From Bryopsis sp. KO-2023 (taxonomy: Eukaryota; Chlorophyta; Ulvophyceae; Bryopsidales; Bryopsidaceae): a stretch of 64,000 bases of DNA. The notes under the pieces are model-generated. The model was not told where the DNA came from, ran no database searches, and worked only from the letters and a program-made list of their open reading frames with translations. The position numbers and the translations under genes were made by a program. Shown piece after piece: positions 44,645 through 56,900 of the stretch; the stretch's first letter is position 1, and every line of letters starts with the position of its first letter. The DNA lies in the NCBI GenBank assembly GCA_030272585.1, contig BSYQ01000019.1, forward strand, positions 1 through 64,000, in the 5' to 3' direction.

Positions 44645-47082
44645 TGAGGGATCGCTGCACAGTGAAATCCAAAAAGGTTTCGGAAAAAAAAAAAAAGGAA
44701 AAGGGGGAAAAGGAAAAAAGAGGTTAAGGAAAGGAAGGTATTGTTAGAATTCTTGTGACTACGTTTTTTTGTGGGGTGTTTGTTGGACTTGTGTATTTTT
44801 TTTCTGACAAGATATAAAAAAACGAAGGACAGGGGTGGTGGGTTTTTTCTTACTTTTATTAGACCGTTTTGTGTTGGGTTGCATATTGCTTTGGAAAATT
44901 GTGTCGAGAAATCAGTGGATTTATTTAAGGGGTTGATCAATTTTCAAACAGGGGTTGGAGGGGGGGGGGGAAATAAGTGACAACTTCCCTAGCTTTTCCT
45001 TTTGGTTTTTTGGCTTGGAAAAAATTTGAGGGTTCGTCTTTTTTTTTTTTTTTTCTCACACAATGTTGGTAGAGGGATGTGTGTTTTTTTTGTACTTTTT
45101 ACTTTTTTTTTCTGGTCGTTTTGAAGAATCGACACATTATCTTCAAATTATGAAAAAAAGATGGGAAAAAGAAGGTAATTATTCATATATAAGTTAATAT
45201 TATAATGATCGACTTTGAGAAACAGTTTTTGTTTTCTTTTTTTTGGGAGGGGGGAGGCAGATGATGCCAAATTAGAGTGAAATGTTTTTCTTGTGAAAAA
45301 GAGTTTTGTTTTTTAATTATTTTCCAAGGGGAAAAAAAAAAACCTTCGCAAGCGCTTTGGGAAACAGAATTAACAGAATGCAAAGAATCTTAGATTGAGT
45401 GGAGGTTTTTTTTTAAAATATATGTTCAAAAAAAGAAGTGAGAAGAGTGATGATAAAGGGAAATGAAAAGTTCATCAAAGGAAAATCAAGAGCATGTTTT
45501 TGAGGGTATGGCTTTGCCTCTTTTTTTCCTGTTCACAGTTTTCACACTTTTCTCCTTGAAATATTCCTATTATAAAAGAAAAAAAATGAAATAAGAAATA
45601 TGTGTGTCTCCGTATATTGGAAAAGGGGGGGGGGAGCATTAAAAAAAAAGAAGTAAAAATATAAAGATAATTTTTTTTTCTTTCAAAAAACAAAAGACGA
45701 AAGATTTATCAATTTTGCGGTTTTTTGCTGAGTCGTTAAAAAAAAATCTTTTAAAGCAGGATTGTGCTTCCCAGGAAAAAAAAAAACAGAAAAAAAAAGG
45801 AAAAACAAGGAAAAGGTCATCAGTTCTGCCCTCCCCTCTTCAAGAGGAAGCAAAAAAAAACAAGAGTGAAAAAAAAAAGAAAAAGATTGGAAGGGCTTTT
45901 ATATATATATATTTGGAAGGAAAATTAGAAGAAGAAAAAAACCTACAATAATGAAGAGCAAAAAAAAAAAAAAAACAAGAACTGTAACGGGGACCTTTTT
46001 GTTTTTTAGTTTTTTTGACTCTTGACTTCCAATGGTTTTGACGGGGTTTTATCCTGCATGTGGTTGATTTTCTTTTCTTTTGTGTTTTTTTTTTCAATTT
46101 CTTAAACGAAACATCAGAAATAGGTCCCCATTCCTAAAAACTGTAATAGTGAACCCCTTTGTGGAACTCTGAGGGTTGTGTTTGTTTTTTTTTGGTTTGT
46201 TTTTTTTTTGACTTGGATTGACTGGACTGTTTAAATTTCTTTTTCTCCAGCCCCCCTCTCGCTTTGAATGTTTCTAGAGCGTGTTGGAAAAGAATTGAAT
46301 GGAAAAAAAATAGCAAGAAAAGTTGCTTGCAGGGGAAAAAAAAAAAGTGAAAAATACATTTGCAGATTTGCTTTCAAGGGAAAAGAGAGGGGGGGAAACT
46401 CCAAGGTGGTTGATAGAATTTGGCCACAACGAATGGGTGAATAACTGTTTCGAACAAAAAAAAATTGTTTTTTTATTCTTTTTCTTGACCCATAGCTTGT
46501 CGCCTGGATGATACAGTCTATATTTAAAAACAAAAAAAAGTAAAAAAAGAAAATGGTTTCTTTTTTCGGGGGGAGGGGGGGGGGAAGGTTGACCTGAACG
46601 CTTGACGCTGAAAGCTGGGGTGGGTTTTGGATGAATGTTTTCCTGTTTTTTGTACATGGGAGGGGGGCAATTGTGAAACGAAGAAAAAAGAACCGATGTA
46701 ACAAAAGGGTGCCGATGCATGTGTGTGTGTGTGTGAATTATATTTTTGTGGAGTTTTGCTTTTGTTTGTGTCCATGATTAATGGATATTTCCTTCAGATT
46801 TTTATTTTAAATTTTTTTCTATTGTCCTTGTCAGTGCTTATGATTATGATAGTGTGGGGCCTGAAAAATAAATAAATAATAGAATATTAATTATAATAAC
46901 AATCGGGATGTCGATATCATGTTTATTTTGCAATATCATAAAGTCGAGGGAATCCGAGGCGCAAAGAACAAAACTCAAAAAACTCAAATGTTACATCCAT
47001 GTGACAAAATCCAGACACGATCTGTCACTCCTTGGGGTGTAGGCGCGAGAGTGTCGTCGCACGTGATACGACTGTATATACT
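43901..47082. other. low-complexity region, no gene
   Basis: A/T-runs, G-runs, a TA repeat (about 44618-44645) and a TG repeat (about 46720-46734) dominate. Open frames are homopolymer-driven (poly-Lys, poly-Phe). I see no exon, RNA gene or transposon end. Confidence 0.5.
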
Positions 47083-48095
47083 ATTTATGGAAAAAACTGG
47101 CTCTAAGTACCCACCCCAACACAACCACACAGGCACTCCAAGAAAACTGTAGAAAACATTCATTCAACCTTTAAAAAACTGTCCCATATGTTCGAAAATC
47201 AAATATGCCTTGTCCGAAAGAGATTACCCCCTATACAAAATCCTCATTCATTTTCCCTGTAACTCTCTTTTCCCCGTGCAGGACTTAAACAAAAAACTGC
47301 ACAAAATACCAAAGAAAATCGGGTCGGGTGGGCGGGAAAAGCAAAAAGGTGGCGAGAACATAAGGACACCGCCTTTTAAAGCCAAATCTGACTAAGAAAA
47401 AGACAAGGTGCAAACTAGCCCAAACACAAGCGCTGCCACAAATGCGTCAGCCGCGGCTGACTGCGCCAGCAAAACCCGCCCAGTATCGATCCAGTCCATA
47501 AACTCATGAACTGGAAGTTAATAACATTTATGGAAAAAACTGGCTCTAAGTACCCACCCCAACACAACCACACAGGCACTCCAAGAAAACTGTAGAAAAC
47601 ATTCATTCAACCTTTAAAAAACTGTCCCATATGTTCGAAAATCAAATATGCCTTGTCCGAAAGAGATTACCCCCTATACAAAATCCTCATTCATTTTCCC
47701 TGTAACTCTCTTTTCCCCGTGCAGGACTTAAACAAAAAACTGCACAAAATACCAAAGAAAATCGGGTCGGGTGGGCGGGAAAAGCAAAAAGGTGGCGAGA
47801 ACATAAGGACACCGCCTTTTAAAGCCAAATCTGACTAAGAAAAAGACAAGGTGCAAACTAGCCCAAACACAAGCGCTGCCACAAATGCGTCAGCCGCGGC
47901 TGACTGCGCCAGCAAAACCCGCCCAGTATCGATCCAGTCCATAAACTCATGAACTGGAAGTTAATAACATTTATGGAAAAAACTGGCTCTAAGTACCCAC
48001 CCCAACACAACCACACAGGCACTCCAAGAAAACTGTAGAAAACATTCATTCAACCTTTAAAAAACTGTCCCATATGTTCGAAAATCAAATATGCC
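47083..48095 (-). repeat. terminal A/B repeats of the DIRS-like element
   Basis: A 443-bp unit occurs at 47083-47525 and 47526-47968, with a third partial copy to 48095. Within each unit, the ~190-bp A part (47337-47528, 47780-47971) matches 58994-59184. Copies appear identical by eye. The single-element plan needs only B1-A2-B2, so one unit is extra. Confidence 0.85.
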
Positions 48096-48113
48096 CACCG
48101 AACCGCCACCGCG

Positions 48114-49590
48114 TCACTCGAAGACAGAAGTATCATCGAGAAAAGACGCAGGAGGCGCACCCAAGCCCGCGAACAGGGTAGCGCCAAAAGGTGCTGCCGA
48201 AGCTGCCAAGTCCAAATAACGCCAGATTGCGTTAGAGCGGGCAGACCATCCACCCCAAATCCGAAGCTTCCAAACAGGGACGCCCGAATGGAGAGCCGCT
48301 GTAGCGCCACCTCGACGCAGAGAGTGGGAAGTCCAGTCGCCTGGGGGCAGCATAGGTTGGAAAAACTCACAGAAGGCCTGAAACCGGGCCCGAATGGAGG
48401 CACCGCTGGTGGGGGGAGGGTCGTCAGGTAACTGCCAGATGTAGGAAGACTCAGTGCCAGCGTCGATCCAGGCTTCGCGGCGCCGGGAGAAATAGAGCAG
48501 GTACAGATCCAGAAGGGAAGAGGGGAGATCCCGGAGGGTGCGCAGACGCAACCGCTGCGAACTTTGTGAGCCGACTCCCTTGGTATAGCGCTCCCTGAAA
48601 AAGAGAGCGTGGTCGGCAGGTAAAACCTCCAGATCCCCTTCCAACACCCCGGCGCCGCTGCAGGAGCGGGAAAAAAACAGGTACAGGGTCGTCACGAGCA
48701 GGACGTCGCGAAATGGGGCCAAAGCCAGGTTGGGCGTCATGGTGGCCAAAATGCGTTCCAAAACGCAGGGCGAAAACGCCTGGATCGCGTCGTCCTTGGG
48801 AGTCTCTCTTCCCCAACCACTGAGAACGCCGTTGATCATGCTGGTAAAAGTCAAAAGCTCCCAACCGAGAAGTTTCATCACACTTGCGATCCCGGAAAGG
48901 TAGGTGGTGGCGGTCGTCACAAGCAAGGAGCCGGAGGCCTTCAAGGCATGGACGTAAGCCAGCAAGGTCGACTCGGCTGGAGAAAAAGCTTCAAAAAGTT
49001 CGCCAAGACAAAACAATAAAAAACGAGAAAACTGGGGTCGCAACCCCTTCTGCGTACTTGACGCCAATGCATTCAAACGCTGCTGCAATAAAGCCAAACC
49101 TCGCTCCTCTCCCAACGTAGCCAACTGATGGGACCAAAACTCCGAAAAGTCATTCAGCACCAAACGGGCGACCCAGTCTCCGTTTGATAAACACTCCAGC
49201 GCCAACTTGAGGCGTTCGGCGGTACGGTCCCTCCGAAACGTCCTGGAATGATCGTGCTCGCGCTCGGAGGAAAGGTCACGATCCTCTTGGCCGAGGCTGC
49301 TATCCGTTGGAACCACGCTCGGTGTCCCCAGTGGGGAACTAGGCACAAGGCTGGCAGTCGATTGCGGAGTAGAAACTCGATAGTCGTCGGCAACTCCGAA
49401 ATCGGGGGAAACACCCAGTTGCGTTCCCTGCGCCAGCTCTCGAGAGGATGATGTAAGCAGTTCCCCCCTTCCGTGCCCGGCTCCTCCTGTAAGGAGTGGT
49501 ACCGTCCCAGCTGACGAGTCCCCAAGGATGCGTACCGGTCGCACGTGCAGTGGTACTGACGTTGGATAGTCGTGAATAAGGACGGGTGTA
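48114..49590 (-). CDS. tyrosine recombinase of the DIRS-like element
   Basis: This enzyme would join a circular DNA copy to the genome by a tyrosine-linked recombination. The catalytic domain shows Arg in LYLFFSRSC, the HxxR box SHSLRRGG, GGWSARSN and the Tyr nucleophile in AIWRYLD, about 45 residues before the C-terminal end. The N-terminal part (FSRFLLFCLGELF, then AYVHALKASGSLL) fits the core-binding domain. The frame is open far upstream (to 50372), but there it overlaps the reverse transcriptase in another phase, so the true start is uncertain and the upper limit given here is approximate. Confidence 0.8.
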
Positions 49591-50883
49591 GTCTGTACTC
49601 CTCGGCTGACGTAAGACGGGACAGGATGTCCGGCATGGTGTTGTCCTTGGAAGGGATCCACTTGAGCTCCATGTCGATGCCCAATGAATCCAGGAGGCGA
49701 TATACGTGACTGTACGTTCGATGTAATGCGCTCGAACGGGAATTCTGTCGACTCAGCACCCAACGAGTGACCAAACTGTCTGTCACCAGGGTGATTCGTT
49801 GATTGCGCAGCTGCTCCTTGAAGTAATCGACGGCTTTGCGAACCGCCGTAATCTCCAACCCGTTGATGTGCTCCTTCTCCGTGTGTTGCCAGAAACCCGC
49901 GGCGAGCGCTGGGACCCTCTGTCCAGGGGTTTCCAACTTCGCTCCCCAGCCCGTTGTACTGGCGTCGACGCTCAATGTGTGAGTCGGAAGGGGAGGCCAC
50001 AGCGCCATGGAAACTGTATTGGGATCGAGCTTCTGCCAGTGTCGAAGCTCCGCCAAAGCTGGGCGCGAGACTTGGACTCGACTGCTCCAAGAACGCAGGC
50101 CTTGGAGGCATCGGTAGAGGTGGTGGAGCCAGTAGCGCGTTCCTGGGATGGCGAGGCGACACGACTGCGCATACCCTGTGAACTGCGCGAGAACTCGAGC
50201 GGGCAAGCGTCGTCCATTCTGGAGCGCAGTTACTCGCACGCGGCGAGCGAGCTTCTTCAACTTCGCGAGCCTGTGTGGTGGCAAAACAAACAAGCACGAC
50301 TCGGTATCGACCAGGAAACCGAGGTGCTGGAGTCGTCGCTCTGGTTTCCAGGAAGATTTTTCTTCCTTCCACTGTAATCCCAATTGTCCCATCATCCCTT
50401 TGACTAACGATCCAAAAACTTCTAATTCAGTGGGGTCGCAGTGCATCCCCATAAAATCATCGAGATACCATGTGATCCGGACTGGATCGGTGGAATTCCG
50501 ATATCTCTCCCAAAATTTGAAAATAAAATCATCCTCCCCTTGGGACTCAAGGTGGGCAACCCCTCCGGGGTTGCGTAAAAATCGCACAAACTGGTGTACT
50601 AAATCGCAAAAAAGAAGGGGAGAACCCCGATAACCGAAAGGAAGGGAAGTACACCTAAAAAATTCCCCTTCCATCTCAAATTCGTAAAAATGTTGATCTT
50701 CGGGGTGGATACCCAAGTGAAAAAACGCATCACGTAAATCCCATTTGATTAGATAATCTTTTGGCCGAAGATGAGTCGAAAGCGACCTAAGATCCTCATA
50801 CTGAACTGGGTGGGGTTCGATCTGCCGATTCAACGGTCGCAAGTCGATAATCAATCTCTTGCCGCTAACCACCCCGTGCTCGT
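49154..50883 (-). CDS. reverse transcriptase-RNase H of DIRS-like element, 3' part
   Basis: This is the larger part of ORF2. The fingers/palm begin KRLIIDLRPLNRQIE, followed by LIKWDLRDAFFHLGI, LPFGYRGSPLLF and the catalytic TWYLDDFMG. RNase H follows, with SVDASTTGWGAKL, the Glu in INGLEITAV, LVTDSLVTRW and SKDNTMPDILSR. The DIRS-type RT-RH lineage is indicated by LRPLN and the fused RNase H. The 5' end is cut at 50883 by the chromovirus and continues at 57960-58248 in the same phase. The 3' end overlaps the recombinase frame. Confidence 0.85.
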
Positions 50884-51017
50884 TGTTATGATTGATTTTA
50901 ATTGGAGCTGTTAGATTGGTTGTCGGTTGAGACAGTTGGTGGAGACTGGGGAGACCGTATAAAGGAACGGAACATTGAGTTGTAAGACATTGTGTATTTT
51001 CTCGAGTAAGCACTTCA
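50884..51017 (+). mobile_element. chromovirus 5' LTR
   Basis: Starts TGTTATGATT and ends AAGCACTTCA (TG...CA). A TATAAA at 50958-50963 is the likely promoter element. It is identical to 57821-57954. Confidence 0.95.
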
Positions 51018-51019
51018 AT

Positions 51020-51031
51020 TGGTTTCGGAGC
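51020..51031 (+). promoter_or_regulatory. chromovirus primer-binding site
   Basis: TGGTTTCGGAGC lies two bases after the 5' LTR. It predicts a primer tRNA ending GCTCCGAAACCA. Confidence 0.85.
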
Positions 51032-51165
51032 TTTCACGCCCAACGAAACGAAAGCAGCTGACCGGCCAGCACAGCAGAAACACCCACGCTCACAATCCAT
51101 CACAGTCGACAAAGACAAAGTGCGACTGAAGACGACCTACAGAAAAAGTCGTCGCGACAGACAAA

Positions 51166-53985
51166 ATGGACCCCGAACATGGACAAGCTATCGTCCCATA
51201 CGACCGAGCGTCAACACCAGACACAGAATACTCCAGCATCGAAGAGGACGAAGTTCCTCCTGCACAACAGTTTGTTGTCAACAACGTCCAGAACGTGCAG
51301 CATATACAGAATGTGGTGCATGTTGATGATCGTGTACAAGTGGCGGCGTTGGTAGAACATGTGGAGCAACGGAGAGTCCACGTGGAACATCACGTCCAGG
51401 CCGTGCAGAATCGACAAGGAGAGGTGGAAGCTGGAGTCCATCAAGCTTTTGCGAATGTGGCTGGGCTTCGCGAGGATGTTGGTCGTCATTTCGGCAGAGT
51501 CGCTGAAGCTTTTGACAACCGACTCGAAGTCGTTAATCAGAATCGGCTCGACGATCGGGATTATGCCGAAGGGGTTGCTCAGGAGAAAGTTCATGATCTG
51601 GAGGAAAGAGTCGGAGACGAGATGCATGGGATACGAGGCGAAATTGATAAGTTGGTGAATCTCATGACGGAACATGTGTCGAACTCCGATGATCGTCATC
51701 ACGATGTCTGCGAAAGGATGAATGGATTGAGCGGTGATGTCCAAGGCATACAAGATCGGATGAATGTGCTGAGTGGGGATGTCCAAGGTGTCCAAGAAAG
51801 GATGCATGTGTTGAGTGGAAATGTCCAAGACATCCAGGAGACAGCCCAAGCTAACAAGGACAGTCTACAGTTTGAATTTCGAACAGCAAACAAGCAGTTG
51901 GTACATCAGATGGGTCGGGATCGACAAGCGGCCAAGGATGAGCTGCAATCGTCAATTGCAACATTGGAACAACGAATGGTTGATCGGCAGATGATTTTAA
52001 AGTCGTCGATTCTCGAATCACAAGAGAAATCCCATGAGAGACTGCGAAAGGAGATGCTGAGAAATCAAGATCGAATGCAGACCAAAATTGATAAAGTCTG
52101 GGAGGATGCATGGGACAATAAGCCCACGCCAGATCCGAAAAATCAAGACAGTCATCCAGAGGAGTTATGGACAGAGGATCGAATAATGGCGCTTATCAAG
52201 AATCAAATCAAGGCATCGTATGTTCCTCCTCCGACGACGATTACAGCATTCCCAATGCAAACTGTTCGAACAACTACTGTGGCCAGCCCATCAATCCCAA
52301 TGCCACCACCTCTTATTCCACCAATGGCCAGTGGGTCTCCAAGTAGTATTCACCCACCATCAACTCGAGAAGGAAGTCGAACATCACAAATTGCCACTAC
52401 AACATCAAGACTGGCAACGTCATCATCACCAATTCAGATGCCGATCCCCATGACGATTCCGTTGAATGTGTCGCAACCAGCACCACAAGTCGTGTTGGGC
52501 GCTGGGGTCGGAATACCACAAGCAGCTGGGGTGTCGAGACCATTTAATCCGTTTGCGGCTCTCGGATCATACGCCAGTGTTGGCCAACGAAATCCGGGAT
52601 CGCAGAGACATCCAGGTGGAGGTGGCGGTGGGCCAGATGACGATGGACCTGATGATGGCACCGGACGGGGTGGATCAGGGAACCGTGGCAGTGGTGGACC
52701 GCCTGGAGGACCAGGTGGCCCAGGAGATCCGGATGGACCGGGGGATGCAGAGGATGGAAATAATCGTCAAGCGCGACGCATTAATGGCGCGTTTCGTTCG
52801 CTCAAAATCGATGCACCAAAAGCGTTCACTGGAGATTCTAAGGAAATGGCTAGCGAATGGATCGTTGCAATAACCAGATGGCTCAGAGCCCAACGTATTC
52901 CTGAAGAGGATTGGGTTTTGATCTTGCCGGCGCATCTCGGAGGATCAGCCGCCAAATGGATGAATGTCGTGGAACTACGAATCCAGCAGGGGATGCGAGT
53001 TCCGTGGACTCACTGGCGAGCCTTTGCGACTGAATTACAAGCACAGTTTGAAGCCCTCGCGCCAGGGGAGAAAGCCAGGATTGAATTGCGAAATCTCAGA
53101 CAAGTGACGTCTGTAACGGAATACCTTCGCCGATTCCATCAAGCTATCTTCAGGATACCGGACATGGCTCCGTCAGAAATGTATTCTGCGTTTGTTTTCG
53201 GTCTGAAAGAGGACATTCGCAAGATGGTAATGGCCCAAGCAAATGGAGATTTTCAGACGGCATGTATCATGGCGGAGCGACTGGATGGGATATTTTTTAT
53301 GGCTAATCGACAGAACAACAGTGGATCAGGTGGTAATCGTGGGCGAGGACGACAGAACACATCATCCCACCTGAACTCAGTTACTACGGAGACGTCGGAT
53401 GCACCTGATGTCGTCAATTTCGTTCAGAATTCCTCGAATGGCAAAAGAGATCATGGCCGTGGAGGCGGTCGTGGTGGTTATGGGCGAGGACGAGGATTTG
53501 GCGGCGGAAGGGGACGTGGACGTGGTTTCAACAAGCAGGATGCAATATGCATTCTCTGTGGAAAGAAAGGGCATTTATTTCGGGAATGTTTCAAATTGCC
53601 GGCGGCTAAGGCAGCTGTAACCGATTCGAAGTATGGCGTGAAGTGGAAACGATCAAGGGATCGAACAAACGATACAGATGGCGTAGGTGCAGGGCTGCAG
53701 ACCGATCACACTGTGCCAGTATCGAATGAGAATCAGGATGTTCACAACCAGAACATCAAGCGTGTGCGATGGAAAGACGTCACACATGCAAATGGAAAAG
53801 TGAAAGACGTCAGCCCAAAAGGGGAAACGTCAGTAACAAAAAGTGCACCGGAGACTGGTCATGGGACACAGTCGTCAGAATCAAAGGATTTACATGCAAA
53901 AGAGGATTCAGAAGAATCAATTGATCACAGTCCAGAAAGTCTGGAGGATCAATCAATGAATCAAGAGGAAAAGAGGAAAATATAA
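51166..53985 (+). CDS. chromovirus Gag
   Basis: Structural protein of the virus-like particle, 939 residues from ATG 51166. Residues ~30-330 are Val/Gln/His-rich coiled coil, including repeated GDVQGIQDRMNVLS-type motifs. Pro/Ser/Thr-rich and Gly-rich linkers follow. The capsid domain (~555-720) includes ASEWIVAITRWLRAQ and VTSVTEYLRRFHQAIF. Then come an RGG-rich stretch and a CCHC knuckle CILCGKKGHLFREC at residues 795-808, for RNA binding. The long N-terminal coiled coil is unusual for a chromovirus gag. The stop TAA lies inside the upstream extension of the pol frame. Confidence 0.9.
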   Translation: MDPEHGQAIVPYDRASTPDTEYSSIEEDEVPPAQQFVVNNVQNVQHIQNVVHVDDRVQVAALVEHVEQRRVHVEHHVQAVQNRQGEVEAGVHQAFANVAGLREDVGRHFGRVAEAFDNRLEVVNQNRLDDRDYAEGVAQEKVHDLEERVGDEMHGIRGEIDKLVNLMTEHVSNSDDRHHDVCERMNGLSGDVQGIQDRMNVLSGDVQGVQERMHVLSGNVQDIQETAQANKDSLQFEFRTANKQLVHQMGRDRQAAKDELQSSIATLEQRMVDRQMILKSSILESQEKSHERLRKEMLRNQDRMQTKIDKVWEDAWDNKPTPDPKNQDSHPEELWTEDRIMALIKNQIKASYVPPPTTITAFPMQTVRTTTVASPSIPMPPPLIPPMASGSPSSIHPPSTREGSRTSQIATTTSRLATSSSPIQMPIPMTIPLNVSQPAPQVVLGAGVGIPQAAGVSRPFNPFAALGSYASVGQRNPGSQRHPGGGGGGPDDDGPDDGTGRGGSGNRGSGGPPGGPGGPGDPDGPGDAEDGNNRQARRINGAFRSLKIDAPKAFTGDSKEMASEWIVAITRWLRAQRIPEEDWVLILPAHLGGSAAKWMNVVELRIQQGMRVPWTHWRAFATELQAQFEALAPGEKARIELRNLRQVTSVTEYLRRFHQAIFRIPDMAPSEMYSAFVFGLKEDIRKMVMAQANGDFQTACIMAERLDGIFFMANRQNNSGSGGNRGRGRQNTSSHLNSVTTETSDAPDVVNFVQNSSNGKRDHGRGGGRGGYGRGRGFGGGRGRGRGFNKQDAICILCGKKGHLFRECFKLPAAKAAVTDSKYGVKWKRSRDRTNDTDGVGAGLQTDHTVPVSNENQDVHNQNIKRVRWKDVTHANGKVKDVSPKGETSVTKSAPETGHGTQSSESKDLHAKEDSEESIDHSPESLEDQSMNQEEKRKI

Positions 53986-56900
53986 GTCAGGATGTTGGGA
54001 ATGCTAATGAATCAACACCCACATCCCTGCACAGAACAGAGAGTGCTGGCAGCACTACAATCCCTACATCAAGGGAAGCTGAAGCACCAATTTCATTGTG
54101 TCCAATCACAGACACAGACACATCAAGGGGATATCTGTTGGAGATCAGAGTGCAAGGCACAGGAGCCTATGCATGTCTGGATTCAGGCAGTACAGGAAAT
54201 TACATATCCCAGGAATGTGCAACCAGATTGAAATTTTCAATCACATCCAAAACACAGCAGTTGCAAATGGCAGATGGAACAAAGAGGGATACAGTTGGAA
54301 TAGTAGAAGGAGTGAAGTTCAGATGTGGGAAAATCCAATTTCAAGAGGATCTCCACATCCTACCTCAACTGGGATATGACATCCTATTGGGAACACCATT
54401 CCTGGCTAAGGAAAATCCCACCATTGATTTTGCATCTGCATCAGTGAAGATACAGAGGAAAGGGAAATGGTACAATCTACCCCTGAAGCTAAAGCACAAT
54501 GCAATCAGACATGGGGACAGACATCTACTCCAATCAGCCAACATGCAGTTGTGCTCACTCACCACAATGAATAAGGCCATCAGAAAAGGAGCTGATGCAG
54601 TCATGGTGTTGGTCAAAGACAAGGAAAATCAGGATCCAGCCAAGGAAATGTATGGAGATAAGGAACCTGATCAGACAAATCCACTGGAGAAGTTAATCAC
54701 ATCAGACATGCCAGCAGAGCTAAAGGAGGTCATCTTGGATTACAGTGATGTTTTTCCAGAAGATTTACCTGCTGGAGTTCCACCTACCAGGCATGGGGTT
54801 GAATTTGAAATCAAACTGGAGGAAAATGCAAAACCAATCAATAAACCAATCTACAGATTGAGTCCTGCAGAGCTGGAGGAAATCCAAAGGCAGGTTGGAT
54901 ATTTGCTGGAGCACAAATTCATTGAACCAGCAGTCTCACCATGGGGGGCTCCAGTGCTATTTGCTCCTAAGAAAGATGGGGGGCTCAGATTTTGTGTGGA
55001 CTATCGATGGCTAAACTCAGTCACAGTCAAAGACAAATATCCACTGCCCCTACCTGATGAGCTTATGGACAGATTGGCAGGAGCAAAGGTCTTCAGCAAA
55101 ATTGATCTCAGGCATGGGTATTGGCAAGTACCTATCAAAGCAGAGCACAGACATCTCACAACATTCAATACTCGGTATGGTGCATACTCATGGACAGTCA
55201 TACCCATGGGGTTAACTAATGCCCCTGCATTTTTTATGCGAACCATGAATGCATCTCTGGCAGGGCTGAGTGATAAATGTGCAGTCTGCTACCTGGATGA
55301 TATAATCATCTATTCCAGGAACATGCAGGACCACATCAGGCATGTGAAACAAGTTCTGGACAGGCTCAGGAGGGACAAATTATATTCAAAACCAAGCAAA
55401 TGTGAATTTGGAGTGAAGGAGCTGGAATTTGTTGGATTCAAAGTCTCTACCCAGGGGATTTCACCACTGAATTACAAAGTCAAAGCAATTGAAGAATATC
55501 CAGCACCTACCTCTGTCAAGCAAGTCAGATCCTTCCTGGGAATGATCAGCTACTACAGGAGATTCATCCAAAATTTTGCACATCTGGCCAGCCCAATGAA
55601 TGATCTGGTAAAAAAGGAGGTTCCCTGGATCTGGGGAGAAGCACAACAGCAGTCATTTGAAACACTGAAAGGAGCATTGACAAAGGCACCAATATTGATT
55701 TTACCTGACACATCCAAACCATATGTGATGGTGTCTGATGCATCCAATGTGGCTGTGGGAGCTGTCTTGATGCAAGAAAGTGGAATTGGATTGAAGCCCA
55801 TTGCATTTCTGAGTAAGAAACTCACCCCATCAGAGCAGAATTATGGAGCCTATGACAAGGAAATGTATGGCATTTCATATGCCCTGAGGTATTGGAGGCA
55901 CTATCTGGAGGGATCAGAGCCACCTGTCACAGTATACACAGATCACAAGCCAGCCATTCACTTCATGAATCAAAAGACATTATCAAGAACACAGGCCAGG
56001 TGGATGAGAATGGGATTTTTCCAGTCAATCAACCCTGTATTGACATATTTACCTGGAAAATCAAATGTGGTTGCTGATGCTCTATCAAGAAGCTCAGCAG
56101 AAGAAGATGTTCATGAAAAACAGTTGATGGCAATTTCTGAAGTTCAATGGAGTGATACAGAAATACAGGAATGGAGAAATGCATTGAAAGCTGATGTGGG
56201 AACAAACAAAATCATGATCCAGTTGGAGAAAGGACAGAAAGTTACTCACCATCATCTGGATGCTCAAGGATTGCTGATTCACAAGGATGCTGATGAGTTG
56301 GAAAGATTGGTGGTCCCAGCCAGCAAAAGACAACATATTCTGCAAACACATCATGATGCAGAAATGGCTGGACATCCAGGCATTGCAAGGACTACAGAAC
56401 TCATCAAAAGGAAGTACATCTGGAAGGGATGCAATCAAGTGATCAAAGCCTACATTAAATCATGTCCAAAATGCCAGATGATGAAAGGATCAAATGACAA
56501 ACAATCTGGATTATTGATGCCTTTACCCATCCCCTCTCGAAAATGGGATCAGGTGACGACTGACCTGATGACGGACCTCCCGGAGTCGAATGGCTTCACC
56601 GCGATTCAAGTTTTCGTGGATCGAATGACGAAATATGCAAAACTCTGTCCCTGCACTAAAACGATGGATGCTCGGCAACATGCAAATTTGTTCTTCCGGA
56701 ATGTATTTCGACATTTCGGCCTCCCATCCATCCTGATTTCAGACAGAGACCCAAGATTCGTCAGCCAGTTCTGGCGAGAACTTTTCAAATTGGTTGGCTC
56801 GGACATCAAGCTCACCAGCGCCTACCATCCACAAAGTGACGGCCAGAGCGAGATCACAATCAAAACCGTCGAAAATCTGATGCGTCCATATGTCGAGGAG

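Noticed and set aside
48114-50372. One 752-codon minus-strand protein
   Set aside because: Only the part below about 49,590 shows recombinase features. The upstream part overlaps the reverse transcriptase in a different phase and looks like a shadow.
51211-51849. 212-codon minus-strand ORF opposite gag
   Set aside because: Shadow of the gag coiled-coil region, made by its repeated codons.
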